Source: Rodentibacter genomosp. 2
GTDB lineage: Bacteria > Pseudomonadota > Gammaproteobacteria > Enterobacterales > Pasteurellaceae
Assembly: GCA_001999425.1 (NCBI GenBank)
Contig: MLHP01000023.1
Coordinates: 20,471 to 84,470 of the forward strand
Length of the DNA stretch: 64,000 nucleotides
Direction: 5' to 3'
The translations under genes and the position numbers were made by a program. This document shows positions 40,298 to 48,334 of the stretch, piece after piece; position 1 is the stretch's first letter, and each line of letters begins with the position of its first letter. Under the pieces are notes generated by a model. It was not told where the DNA came from. It did no database searches and saw only the letters and a program-made list of their open reading frames with translations.

Positions 40298-41398
40298 TTA
40301 TTCTAAAACTAAACCGTTTTGTTTGGCTTTATTAAGCCAATATTGAGCTTTCTTGGTATCTTTAGAAATATGCTCTGTACCTTGAGAATAGATTTGGTGC
40401 AGAGAATACATTGAAAGTACATTGCCATCATTAGCTGCATCAAGATATAACGCTAAAGCTTTTTTATCATCTTTAGACACTCCCCGACCTTTGATAAGCA
40501 TACTCGCTAGGTTATTTTTTGCCATACTATGACCTTTTTCTGCCGCTTCCATATAGTAGTGATACGCTAAAGAAAGATCTTTTTTAATAACCACCGTTCC
40601 TTTTGAATACATTGTGCCTAATATAAATAAGGCTTCAAGATGATTTTGAGCTACGGCTTTATTTAGCCAATATAACGCTTGTTCTTTATTTGGCGTTGCA
40701 CCAATTCCGTGTCCGAAAAAGAAACCAAGATTGGTTTCTGCCGTGACATTACCTAATAATGCACCTTGTTCTGTCCATTGAAAAGCTTCTTTATTTAATC
40801 CTAAAGCATAATAAAAACCACCTAAGTTAGCTAGCGCCATGGATTTCACGCGGTTATTATCCGTTGACAGCGCACTTTTAGTTAATTCAACAGCGTTGTC
40901 TATATTTTTTTCGACACCACGACCTGTAAAATATAAAAAACCTAAGTTTACTTTCGCCACATCAAGGTCACCTTCATCAATTGCCTTTTGATAATATTGA
41001 GCGCTTTTTATGAAATCTTTTTTCTCGCCATAATAAATACCTAATTGATTAAGTGACAATATCGAGCCTTTTTCATAAGCATTTTTAGCTAATAAAATGG
41101 CTTCGTTTAAATCTTTATCAACAATATAGCCTAATTGATAAAACTCACTTAGCATGGCTTCTGCATCTGGTACAGACTTTTCTTTTGCATCAGTAAAAAG
41201 ACAAAATGCAATTTTAGTATTATCATCATCTCCGTATGCTTGATTATAATATTCAATACCTTGACGGTATATTTCCTGTCCCTCGAAAGTATCATAGGTT
41301 ATATTTTTTTCTTGAAGAAAATTCTCACAATTCAGATTATTTGCGTACACTGCACTTGAAAAAAGAAAGTATAGAATAGATGAAAAAAATAATTTCAT
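40298..41398 (-). CDS. Exported Sel1-repeat protein, putative immunity
   Basis: 366 residues with a cleavable signal peptide (MKLFFSSILYFLFSSAVYANN), then about seven to eight Sel1-type TPR repeats, for example AKVNLGFLYFTGRGVEKNID, AETNLGFFFGHGIGATPNK, ALFILGTMYSKGTVVIKKD and AKNNLASMLIKGRGVSKDDK. It starts 21 bases after the Rhs tip gene at 41420. Sel1 proteins are recurrent immunity proteins in polymorphic toxin systems. The signal peptide places it in the periplasm, so the partner tip should act there. Confidence 0.75.
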   Translation of the reverse strand: MKLFFSSILYFLFSSAVYANNLNCENFLQEKNITYDTFEGQEIYRQGIEYYNQAYGDDDNTKIAFCLFTDAKEKSVPDAEAMLSEFYQLGYIVDKDLNEAILLAKNAYEKGSILSLNQLGIYYGEKKDFIKSAQYYQKAIDEGDLDVAKVNLGFLYFTGRGVEKNIDNAVELTKSALSTDNNRVKSMALANLGGFYYALGLNKEAFQWTEQGALLGNVTAETNLGFFFGHGIGATPNKEQALYWLNKAVAQNHLEALFILGTMYSKGTVVIKKDLSLAYHYYMEAAEKGHSMAKNNLASMLIKGRGVSKDDKKALALYLDAANDGNVLSMYSLHQIYSQGTEHISKDTKKAQYWLNKAKQNGLVLE

Positions 41399-41419
41399 GA
41401 TTGTATTTTCCTCCTATTA

Positions 41420-42454
41420 TCAATCAAATACACAAATAGTTTCAACTACACAGGTATCTATCATACCACCTAATTTTGCACCAATAGCAGGTCCTGCTGA
41501 AATGCTGGCTTCATTATCTTGGTTTATACAGGCACTTCCTTTAACTCCCCCCATTATTGTAGCTGATCCTGATGCACAGATCTCCGTAGATGTGCCAACC
41601 CTAGTCCCAGATGGTGAATATCCTCCCATTATGGCGACATTTCCTCCACCATCTGGTCCTATACCTGCACATTTCGATACTGCATAACATGCATCAGGAT
41701 AATATTTAGCTTTATTTTTAGTTAGCATTATTCTTTCTGAAATACCAGTTTTTGCTCCTGCTGAAAAACTTAAATCTCCTGAGACACTCAGCGTTCCTTC
41801 AAGTTCTCGATATGAATCTACAATTGCTTTTTTAGTTTTATTTATTGCTGCAGACATTTGGGTCTCAGCAGCTTGATCTATTTTCTTTATTTGAGCTTGT
41901 CCTTCAGCATGAGCGTTTAAATTATTTAATACATCTGGGCTTCCAAAAGGACAATTATTCAATCCCAACGGATCAACCCATGCCTGTACATTAGGCGCAA
42001 ATTGATAAAGATTCATCCCACCCTGCAACCCTATCAGGTCTTGTGTGGTAAACCGTCCCGTTATCGGGTCATAATAGCGCAGGAAGTTATAATGTAACCC
42101 CGTTTCTTCATCAGAGTATTGGTTTTGTAAGCGAAACGGCTGGTGGGTGCCTGCCGTATTGTTCGGGTAGCGCTCCCGGATAAGACCGCCCCACGCATCA
42201 TAACGCCCCCGCCAAATCAGTTTCCCTTCACTGTCCGTCATCTCCTTCGGAATGCCGATTTGGTCGCAGTGGAAGTAATTGACGCAGTGTGCGTTTGGTG
42301 CCTGTGCGGCGTTTTCTGTGTCGGCTTCTGTTTCTCTCTTATAACATTGCGCCAGCGGCTCATAGCTGTTCGGGTGGCAGTAAATGTAGGTGAAAGTGCG
42401 GTTGGTTTTTGGGGTGTTTGGGGCGCTTTGCTCATGTCGGATTTCCTGCACCAA
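41420..42454 (-). CDS. Rhs core fragment with glycine-rich tip
   Basis: 344 residues. Residues 1-165 are the last part of the Rhs core (HCDQIGIPKEMTDSEGKLIW, EETGLHYNFLRYYDPITGRF, DPLGLN). Residues 166-344 are a tip of unknown family, first helical (AQIKKIDQAAETQMSAAINK), then Gly/Ala/Ser-rich (SVSGDLSFSAGAKTG, GGGNVAIMGGYSPSG, SAGPAIGAKLGG) with a Cys-containing end. TQDLIGLQGG replaces TQDPIGL, a change in the cleavage-proximal motif. The remainder of the core is missing and the frame opens in the middle of WDGSHLVQEI, so it is an orphan module. Partner: the Sel1 protein at 40298. Confidence 0.75.
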   Translation of the reverse strand: MVQEIRHEQSAPNTPKTNRTFTYIYCHPNSYEPLAQCYKRETEADTENAAQAPNAHCVNYFHCDQIGIPKEMTDSEGKLIWRGRYDAWGGLIRERYPNNTAGTHQPFRLQNQYSDEETGLHYNFLRYYDPITGRFTTQDLIGLQGGMNLYQFAPNVQAWVDPLGLNNCPFGSPDVLNNLNAHAEGQAQIKKIDQAAETQMSAAINKTKKAIVDSYRELEGTLSVSGDLSFSAGAKTGISERIMLTKNKAKYYPDACYAVSKCAGIGPDGGGNVAIMGGYSPSGTRVGTSTEICASGSATIMGGVKGSACINQDNEASISAGPAIGAKLGGMIDTCVVETICVFD

Positions 42455-42534
42455 GTGCGACCCGTCCCAGATAAATTGGCTATGTAATATTCGCTATCAT
42501 GGGTATTAATTTAAATAAATCTCAAATATTAAAA

Positions 42535-43074
42535 TTATAAATTAACATCATATTCATTATTCAAAAAATAAAATCTCTGAATATAATCCTGACAAGATAA
42601 ATCAAACCATTTTTCTTGATAAACATCTATTGTTCCATATAACCCAAGATCTAATAAAGTATTTTTAATCACTGGATATTTTTTCATGTTTATTTTTTTC
42701 ATCTTTCTTATTGAATTTCTAAAATTAAACTTATTTTCTTTTCTTGTGACAAAGAAATTAGGTATAAAAAAGCCTTCATCATCAACCCAACTATCATTAT
42801 CGGTATAAGTCATACATATAAAAAAATTAGAAAGCTCATCTTTATTTAGATAATGATTTGCATATAATCTGACATTATTGATGTAATTAAATGCCAAATT
42901 AAATGAAAATGTGTTTATATTTTCTTTTTTAAAGTATTTTTCAAATGGTTTAACCTCTGAATATCTATGTATTAATGGTGGCTCCTCATATGTTTCATGA
43001 TCAAATAGTAATTTATCAAATTTAATTGAAGAATTATTCTCTATAAAGCAATATATTTCCTTATTTAAATTCAT
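42535..43074 (-). CDS. Putative immunity protein (179 aa)
   Basis: Unrecognised, AT-rich, 179 residues, no export signal. It is Phe/Asn/Tyr/Lys-rich with FICMTYTDNDSWVDDEGFFI in the middle, a layout seen in several small immunity families. It starts 14 bases after the stop of a toxin-tip remnant (43089). Its toxin is therefore broken here and the gene may persist as an orphan protective gene. Confidence 0.55.
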   Translation of the reverse strand: MNLNKEIYCFIENNSSIKFDKLLFDHETYEEPPLIHRYSEVKPFEKYFKKENINTFSFNLAFNYINNVRLYANHYLNKDELSNFFICMTYTDNDSWVDDEGFFIPNFFVTRKENKFNFRNSIRKMKKINMKKYPVIKNTLLDLGLYGTIDVYQEKWFDLSCQDYIQRFYFLNNEYDVNL

Positions 43075-43088
43075 ATTTAACTCCTAAT

Positions 43089-43320
43089 CTAAATATTCCA
43101 ACCATGACAAAATAAAAAATCTCTCTCATCTTTGCCAAAATTTGGTACACCTCTATGCTTATCATGAATGCTTCCTCAATATTAAGAGCAGCATCTGTCA
43201 AATCATGGGCATGCCAAACAGGTCAAGTTACTAAAGACGTTCCGTTGTTTGTTCGGTCAAACGACCATCGTTGTCATACAACATGGCGTTATCCGTACGG
43301 GTCAGTTTAGTCATCGCAAG
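43089..43320 (-). pseudogene. Rhs YD-repeat fragment and broken tip
   Basis: From 43316 the minus strand encodes MTKLTRTDNAMLYDNDGRLT followed by EQTTERL and a stop, an Rhs YD-repeat piece. After an unmatched stretch comes AHDLTDAALNIEEA, then, one frame over, IHDKHRGVPNFGKDERDFLF and CHGWNI before TAG at 43089-43091. The second part reads as the C-terminus of a tip. No continuous frame joins them. Confidence 0.6.
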
Positions 43321-43344
43321 TTGTATTCAAAAAAACTAAATCAC

Positions 43345-43929
43345 TTATTGCTTATCTAAATTGCTTTTATTTATAACTAAATCATTCTTACATTCTTCAA
43401 TTTCTGAACAAAATGGATATAAGTTATCGTAATCGAAGGTTTTCCAGTAAGTTATCCAATTGGGAGAAATAATTAATTTATTCTCTTGAAGATATTTGTC
43501 ATTTTTTAACAAATCAATAGCCTCTTTATTTCCTTTTTCTGCAGATTCCTGTAATAAGGTAGATGCGACTTTAAAATCTCCTTTTTTTAGAGATTCATTA
43601 TATTTTTTGTATTCATTAGAGCCAGTATCTAAACATTGACATTCACTACGTTCTTTCCATATATTGGCTTTCGTCATATCAGCTTTCAAGCCTAATCCGT
43701 AATAATATGTATCAGATATTAATTTTAGAGCTTCTTTATCCATTTCTAATACTAAAGGATAAATTATTTTATGAGCTTTAAAATAGTCCTCCATTTTTAT
43801 CTTTGCTAGAAATTCATTGTAGATAGGGTTGGGTTTAGTTGCCTGATAGTAACCTTCTAAAAATATAATTCCTATACCCAACATGGAACACATTAAAAGA
43901 AAAATTGCTTTTCTAATATCTTTAATCAT
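43345..43929 (-). CDS. Membrane-anchored Sel1-like protein, putative immunity to the Tlde1 tip
   Basis: 194 residues. An N-terminal uncleaved-looking anchor (RKAIFLLMCSMLGIGIIFLEG) is followed by short Sel1-like helices: KEALKLISDTYYYGLGLKAD, and later VASTLLQESAEKGNKEAIDL. It begins five bases after the stop of the Rhs-Tlde1 gene. The topology exposes the repeats to the periplasm, where an L,D-transpeptidase-type toxin would attack peptidoglycan. The immunity role is inferred from position and topology. Confidence 0.7.
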   Translation of the reverse strand: MIKDIRKAIFLLMCSMLGIGIIFLEGYYQATKPNPIYNEFLAKIKMEDYFKAHKIIYPLVLEMDKEALKLISDTYYYGLGLKADMTKANIWKERSECQCLDTGSNEYKKYNESLKKGDFKVASTLLQESAEKGNKEAIDLLKNDKYLQENKLIISPNWITYWKTFDYDNLYPFCSEIEECKNDLVINKSNLDKQ

Positions 43930-43934
43930 TATAT

Positions 43935-45248
43935 TTACTCCATAACATTCATTATAATAGGCGAATCCGTAGGTTTTTTAAGCATATCAGATAGCTGTTC
44001 ATATTTCCTCATTCCTTCTGGGTTCTCTCTATATACGGTAACACAACCATGAGAAACTCTTCCTGTATGCATATAAAAGCCACCATCTCTATTATAAAAG
44101 AACTTTTGTGTACGTCTTTTTATAACACCTTCATCTAACCACCATGCATCAGTTCCCTGATTGAAACGATCTCCTTTATATACCATGGTATACGCTCCTG
44201 GTAATACTGGACCAGTGTTACTTTGTTTTAAACATTCTTCGGAAGAATCATTTGCACACTTTCCTTGCGGTCCAGAGTTATATCCTCCAGAAAATACACC
44301 ATCAGCTGAATTTATAGTTATTGTTTGAGTTTTAGATGATTTTGTAAAGATTCCTAAAAATTTTTCAGATTCAGTTCTCGTACAACTAAGTTCTTGTTGT
44401 TTTATTTTATAAGAACAACTTGTGCGAGCATCCATTCCCAAAGGATCGATTTGATTCTGCACCGTTCCCTCAAACCGGTACAAATTCATCCCACCTTTCA
44501 ACCCAATCGGATCTTGTGTCATAAACCGCCCCGTTATCGGGTCGTAGTAGCGTAGGAAGTTATAATGTAATCCCGTTTCTTCATCAAAATATTGGTTCTG
44601 TAAACGGAACGGTTGGTGTCCCTGGTTTTGTTGCGCGAGGTGGCGGTCATAGTGTAAGCCACCCCACGCATCATAGCGTCCCCGCCAGATGAGTTTACCT
44701 TGGCTGTCCGTCATCTCCCTCGGGATACCGATTTGGTCGCAGTGGAAGTAGTTTATCACCTGTTCAATTTGGTGATAGTTTTCCTCTCGTTCCATCTTCC
44801 GCCCGATACATTGCGCCAGCGGTTCGTAGCTGTCCGGGTGTGTGTAGATATAGGTAAAAGTGCGGTCGTTTTCTTGCGCGTTTTTACCTTTTTGAATTTC
44901 CTGCACTAGGTGGCTACCGTCCCAGACGAACAGGGTGTGGATTTCAGGCTCACCCTGTTTGTTTAATTTCGCTTTGGCTATCCGTCTGCCAACGGCATCA
45001 TAATAATAAACCCAACGTTCTTTTCGGTAGCGGGTGGTAATCTCCGCACCTATCAAACGGTCGTGTAAGTCGTAGCGGTAACTCACCCAATTGTCCCAGT
45101 CGTAGGTCGTTTCTTCGGTGTGATCTAAGCTGTCGTAAGCAAAACCCATGCAGGCATAGTGACCGATTCGGTTATTTTTTACCACTTGGTTATCACGCTC
45201 AATAATATTATGCGCCAGGTCAAAACGAAACCGTTCCTGATGTGGCAC
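43935..45248 (-). CDS. Rhs core fragment with Tlde1-like L,D-transpeptidase tip
   Basis: 437 residues. Residues 1-271 are Rhs core ending DPIGLKGGMNLYRF and DPLGMD. Residues 272-437 form a tip with the Tlde1/DUF2778 pattern: GVFSGGYNSGPQGKCAND, CLKQSNTGPVLPGAYTM, then MHTGRVSHGCVTVY with His394 and Cys402 as the likely catalytic pair. Tlde1 toxins cut or exchange D-amino acids on peptidoglycan tetrapeptides in the periplasm. The Rhs N-terminus is missing and the DNA upstream of 45248 is decayed core, so this is a displaced tip module. Partner: the anchored Sel1 protein at 43345. Confidence 0.85.
   Translation of the reverse strand: MPHQERFRFDLAHNIIERDNQVVKNNRIGHYACMGFAYDSLDHTEETTYDWDNWVSYRYDLHDRLIGAEITTRYRKERWVYYYDAVGRRIAKAKLNKQGEPEIHTLFVWDGSHLVQEIQKGKNAQENDRTFTYIYTHPDSYEPLAQCIGRKMEREENYHQIEQVINYFHCDQIGIPREMTDSQGKLIWRGRYDAWGGLHYDRHLAQQNQGHQPFRLQNQYFDEETGLHYNFLRYYDPITGRFMTQDPIGLKGGMNLYRFEGTVQNQIDPLGMDARTSCSYKIKQQELSCTRTESEKFLGIFTKSSKTQTITINSADGVFSGGYNSGPQGKCANDSSEECLKQSNTGPVLPGAYTMVYKGDRFNQGTDAWWLDEGVIKRRTQKFFYNRDGGFYMHTGRVSHGCVTVYRENPEGMRKYEQLSDMLKKPTDSPIIMNVME
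44510..45095 (-). repeat. Rhs core direct repeat, copy 2
   Basis: Matches 38655-39240 with few substitutions at a fixed 5855-base offset. It includes the uptake signal near 44857. Divergence starts abruptly on the 45095 side (different sequence after ATTGTC). Confidence 0.85.
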
Positions 45249-45735
45249 TCTGCCGTTTCCTTGGATATGGACTTGTTCAATACATCCTAATGAGTCATAT
45301 CCATATGTGGTTTGCTCCCGCTCAAATTATCCGCCTGTAAACAATTTGCTGTCGCTTTGTTGTAAGTTCCCGCTTGTGTCATACGCAAAGGTTCGGTCTA
45401 GGGGGCGGATGACGATGTTCTCCATCGGTCTTGCTTGTTGCCTGCTTAATTACCCCAACGGACTATATTGATATTCGCTGTTTATACTCGGTAAGCCGGT
45501 TTTATCTGGTTACCGTTGGCATCATATCGGTAGTCGAAGGTGTGTTGTTGATGGATCTATTTAACCTGTCGGGATGTGAGGTTTCCCTGACGGTCATCAT
45601 AATGAAGGGCTGTTTCACGGATTGCCGGTTGCGTCGGACTCATCGTCTCACTAATACCGTACTCCCTTTATGTGCTGAGTTGACCGTTTTCGTCGTATGA
45701 ATAATACCAAAAGTTGGACTATTACACATTTGTGC
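45249..45735 (-). pseudogene. Decayed Rhs core
   Basis: Continues the Rhs core of 43935-45248 upstream, but with stops and indels. DNA resembling 39405-40180 can be followed, for example the stretch around CTGTCGCTTTGTTGTAAGTTCCCGCTTGTGTCATA matches the intact copy near 39490 in blocks shorter than 20 bases. The region ends near 45735, at the edge of the plus-strand effector. This 632-base gap (45249-45880) holds nothing else that I recognise. Confidence 0.8.
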
Positions 45736-45880
45736 CTGTAACTATCACTGGCTAGAACACCACAGAAACCAGCATAACTAAATATTTCCTAATTTTGTGA
45801 CACCAGTCACATATTTTTTGATTTTTATAAAATACAATGCTCAGAAATGGATTTGTATAACCACAATAGAAAGGAATATT

Positions 45881-47085
45881 ATGAAACCTGATCACTATCA
45901 AACTATGAAAATAGAAGAGATGACTCGCCATAGTATATTACCTAACTATGATTTCACAAAACCAGTTATTCAGCCAGAAATCACTATATTTGTAGCGCCA
46001 AGTGGAAGTAAAATAATCAAAGATGGTATAGAGTCAACATCAATGTTTGGGCATGTATTTATTGGTGTTCGTGGTCTTAATAAAAAAGTGGTAAATTTGA
46101 ATCTCAAAGTATTGGATTTAGCCCCGGTGAAGACTGGGGAACCTCTAAGGATAATTTATCCTTTGAAGATCATTTACACTATGTTGAAGCATCGACATTA
46201 TCCATAGTATCGCAAAACCCTAGATTTCTAGAGAGCACACAAGCACTATTCGATACTATAAATGATTACAAAACAGGTAAATTAAAACCAGAAGATTATA
46301 ATTTAGGAGCACGTAATTGTATTACTTTTGTTCAGAAAGTTGCTAATAAATCTGGAATAAAAGGGCTAGAATTATCCGGTTTACCAAATTCAATATTAAA
46401 AAACTTACCTCATATAGCCGATAAATATCATACCCCATTGATAATTGATTTAGACCACAATGGAATTCAAACTCTTTCGGATAGCAGGGGGGTAACCTTT
46501 GACTTTAGAGGTGATGGAAACAAAATACAAACAGGTTGGGTAGCTCCTAATGATGGATTACTTGTTTGGGATAAAAACAATGATGGTATCATAAACAGTG
46601 GAGAAGAACTTTTTGGTGAAAATCCTAAAGACCCGTCAATAAATGATGGTTTCGAAGCATTATCTTTACTAGATTCTAATAAAGATCTTATTTTTGATAA
46701 AAATGACGTAATGTGGTCAAAACTAGAAATATGGAAAGATGCCAATAGTGATGGCATAACCCAAATAGGGGAATTATTTTCACTAGACTCTATAGGAATT
46801 GTTTCCATAGAGCTTAATGCTAAATCATCAGAACATATCGATAGTAATGGGAATTTACATAAACTAATATCCAAAGTAAATTGGCAAAATAGTCAACAGA
46901 CAGATATTACTGATGTTTGGTTCAGACAAAATAAAGAATATATTGGGTTTCCTCCTGACATTCAATCAGATGTGGATAAACTAATTCAAGGCATGAGTAC
47001 GTTTAATAACGTCACAACCGACTTAATAACCCCAGCATTAACTCAAACTATATTTGAATATGGTATTACATCGCTGGCTTCATAA
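45881..47085 (+). pseudogene. Permuted NlpC/P60-like plus FrpC-like calcium-binding effector, frameshifted
   Basis: The ATG at 45881 has RBS AAAGGAA. The first frame runs to 46207. The true continuation is the -1 frame, entered at AAAAAA (46082-46087), and reads through to TAA at 47083, about 401 residues in all. The N-terminal part has FGHVFIGV (His58) and later GARNCITFVQKV (Cys147), the His-before-Cys order of permuted NlpC/P60 or LRAT-like hydrolases. The C-terminal part (PLIIDLDHNGIQTL, FDFRGDGNKIQTGW, DGLLVWDKNNDGIINSGEEL) is the calcium-binding repeat region seen in FrpC-type and T6SS-linked proteins. It is followed 13 bases later by a Sel1 lipoprotein. It may be a real mutation, a slippage-expressed gene or an assembly error. 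Confidence 0.7.
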
Positions 47086-47098
47086 TTGGATACATCAT

Positions 47099-47740
47099 AT
47101 GAAATCTATAATAAGTTTTATTCTATGTATTATATTATTAGGTTGTAGTATTAATAAAATAGAAAATAATATTGCTACAGAAAAAATGCTTACGTTTAAA
47201 TATCAAGATAGTGAAGTTTTTCATGACCATAACATAGAGAATACAACGCCACCTCCAAGGACACAGGAAGAATTTGTAGCATTACAAAAAAAAGCATTAT
47301 CTGGTGATGCAAATAGTAATTATCTTTTAGGAAGACTTTATCTTTCTGACTCAATTTGTAATACGGCAAAGGAAGATATTTATGATGATAATTGTGAAAA
47401 AGCATTTCATTTTTTTCAAAAAGCCGTTGAATTAAATAAATACCATTCTCTAGCTCTACAATGGTTGGGCGCTTCTTACCAATGGGGAATGGGAACAAAA
47501 AGAGATTGGTCAAAAGCAATATACTTTTACGAAAGAGGGGCCGAATTAGGCAATTTAATGTCTCTCAATAATTTATTTGTTATATACGCCGGAGGATTAG
47601 GGGGAATTACACGAGATTTGAAAAAAGCAAAAGAATATGCCCAAAAATCAGTAAGTTATGGTAGCAAGCTATACCGTCAATATATAGATAACTGGGACTC
47701 ATTTGTTGAGGATTTAAAAGAAGAAGATAAAATTCCGTAG
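47099..47740 (+). CDS. Sel1-repeat lipoprotein, putative immunity
   Basis: 213 residues from MKSIISFILCIILLGCS; lipobox LLGC. The in-frame start at 47054 would lie inside the effector. Sel1-type repeats follow: ANSNYLLGRLYLSD, SLALQWLGASYQWGMGTKRD, LMSLNNLFVIYAGGLGGITR. Coupled to the effector at 45881. Lipid anchoring would place it in the periplasm, matching a peptidoglycan- or lipid-directed toxin. Confidence 0.75.
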   Translation: MKSIISFILCIILLGCSINKIENNIATEKMLTFKYQDSEVFHDHNIENTTPPPRTQEEFVALQKKALSGDANSNYLLGRLYLSDSICNTAKEDIYDDNCEKAFHFFQKAVELNKYHSLALQWLGASYQWGMGTKRDWSKAIYFYERGAELGNLMSLNNLFVIYAGGLGGITRDLKKAKEYAQKSVSYGSKLYRQYIDNWDSFVEDLKEEDKIP

Positions 47741-48288
47741 CATTTTTGTTACTTCGATATTTCAGAGTAAATCTAAATCATTTTATAATAATCTAGTTTC
47801 TTATAACATTTATTAAAAAACCACCAAAGAGGAGACATAATACCTAGGTAACTTACAGCCTAAAAGTTGATATATGAGTTTGCATAATAGAAAATACTTT
47901 AATAACCATTTCCGTAATAAAGAAAGAGCCTATCTATTACATTTATTAAATAGGTTAACAGTCTGTTTTATTAAGAATATATCACTTTATTTTATGAAAT
48001 TGTTCTTTATACTTTAGGTATAATAACTAATGAATACTATTTTTTAACGAGACTATAGCTTATATACATTACAAATATTATCGCAATACCATAGTATTTC
48101 CGTCAATCCAGAATAAATAAAACATAAATTTGATCTTGAAGGGAAAGACTTCGATTTAACCTCTTGGTTACTAGCAGACAACTCTTTAGATTTAAAAGTA
48201 AAAAACAAAAAAATCAATTGAACGTTTAAACTTTATAATGACAATTATTATTTACACCTCTTCTCTTGTCATAGTAAAATTTTTAATC
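47741..48288. other. Non-coding AT-rich stretch between the effector locus and gntP
   Basis: No intact gene is visible. A short open stretch on the plus strand near 48133-48222 reads FDLEGKDFDLTSWLLADNS, then LDLKVKNKKIN and a stop. It has no start codon or ribosome site and may be the tail of a lost gene. The stretch lacks uptake signals. Confidence 0.5.
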
Positions 48289-48323
48289 TTGAGTGGGAGG
48301 AAGGAAATCCCCCTCCCACTCAA
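48289..48323 (-). terminator. Strong hairpin after the tetronate-locus gntP
   Basis: TTGAGTGGGAGG and CCTCCCACTCAA are perfect 12-base complementary arms around an 11-base loop, starting 11 bases beyond the gntP stop. On the minus strand it is followed by GATTAAAAATTTT, a weak U tract. Confidence 0.75.
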
Positions 48324-48334
48324 CAGATTAACGG

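Noticed and set aside
45797..45880. Longer start for the plus-strand effector
   Set aside because: The extra 28 residues have no ribosome site, while the ATG at 45881 has AAAGGAA at good spacing.
46467..46874. A 135-residue minus-strand frame within the effector
   Set aside because: Antisense Ser/Leu-rich shadow of the calcium-binding domain.
36025..48334. Insertion sequence, integrase or attachment sites bounding the Rhs island
   Set aside because: I found no transposase or integrase frame, no terminal inverted repeats and no tRNA at either border. XerD at 29855 is the housekeeping dimer-resolution enzyme.
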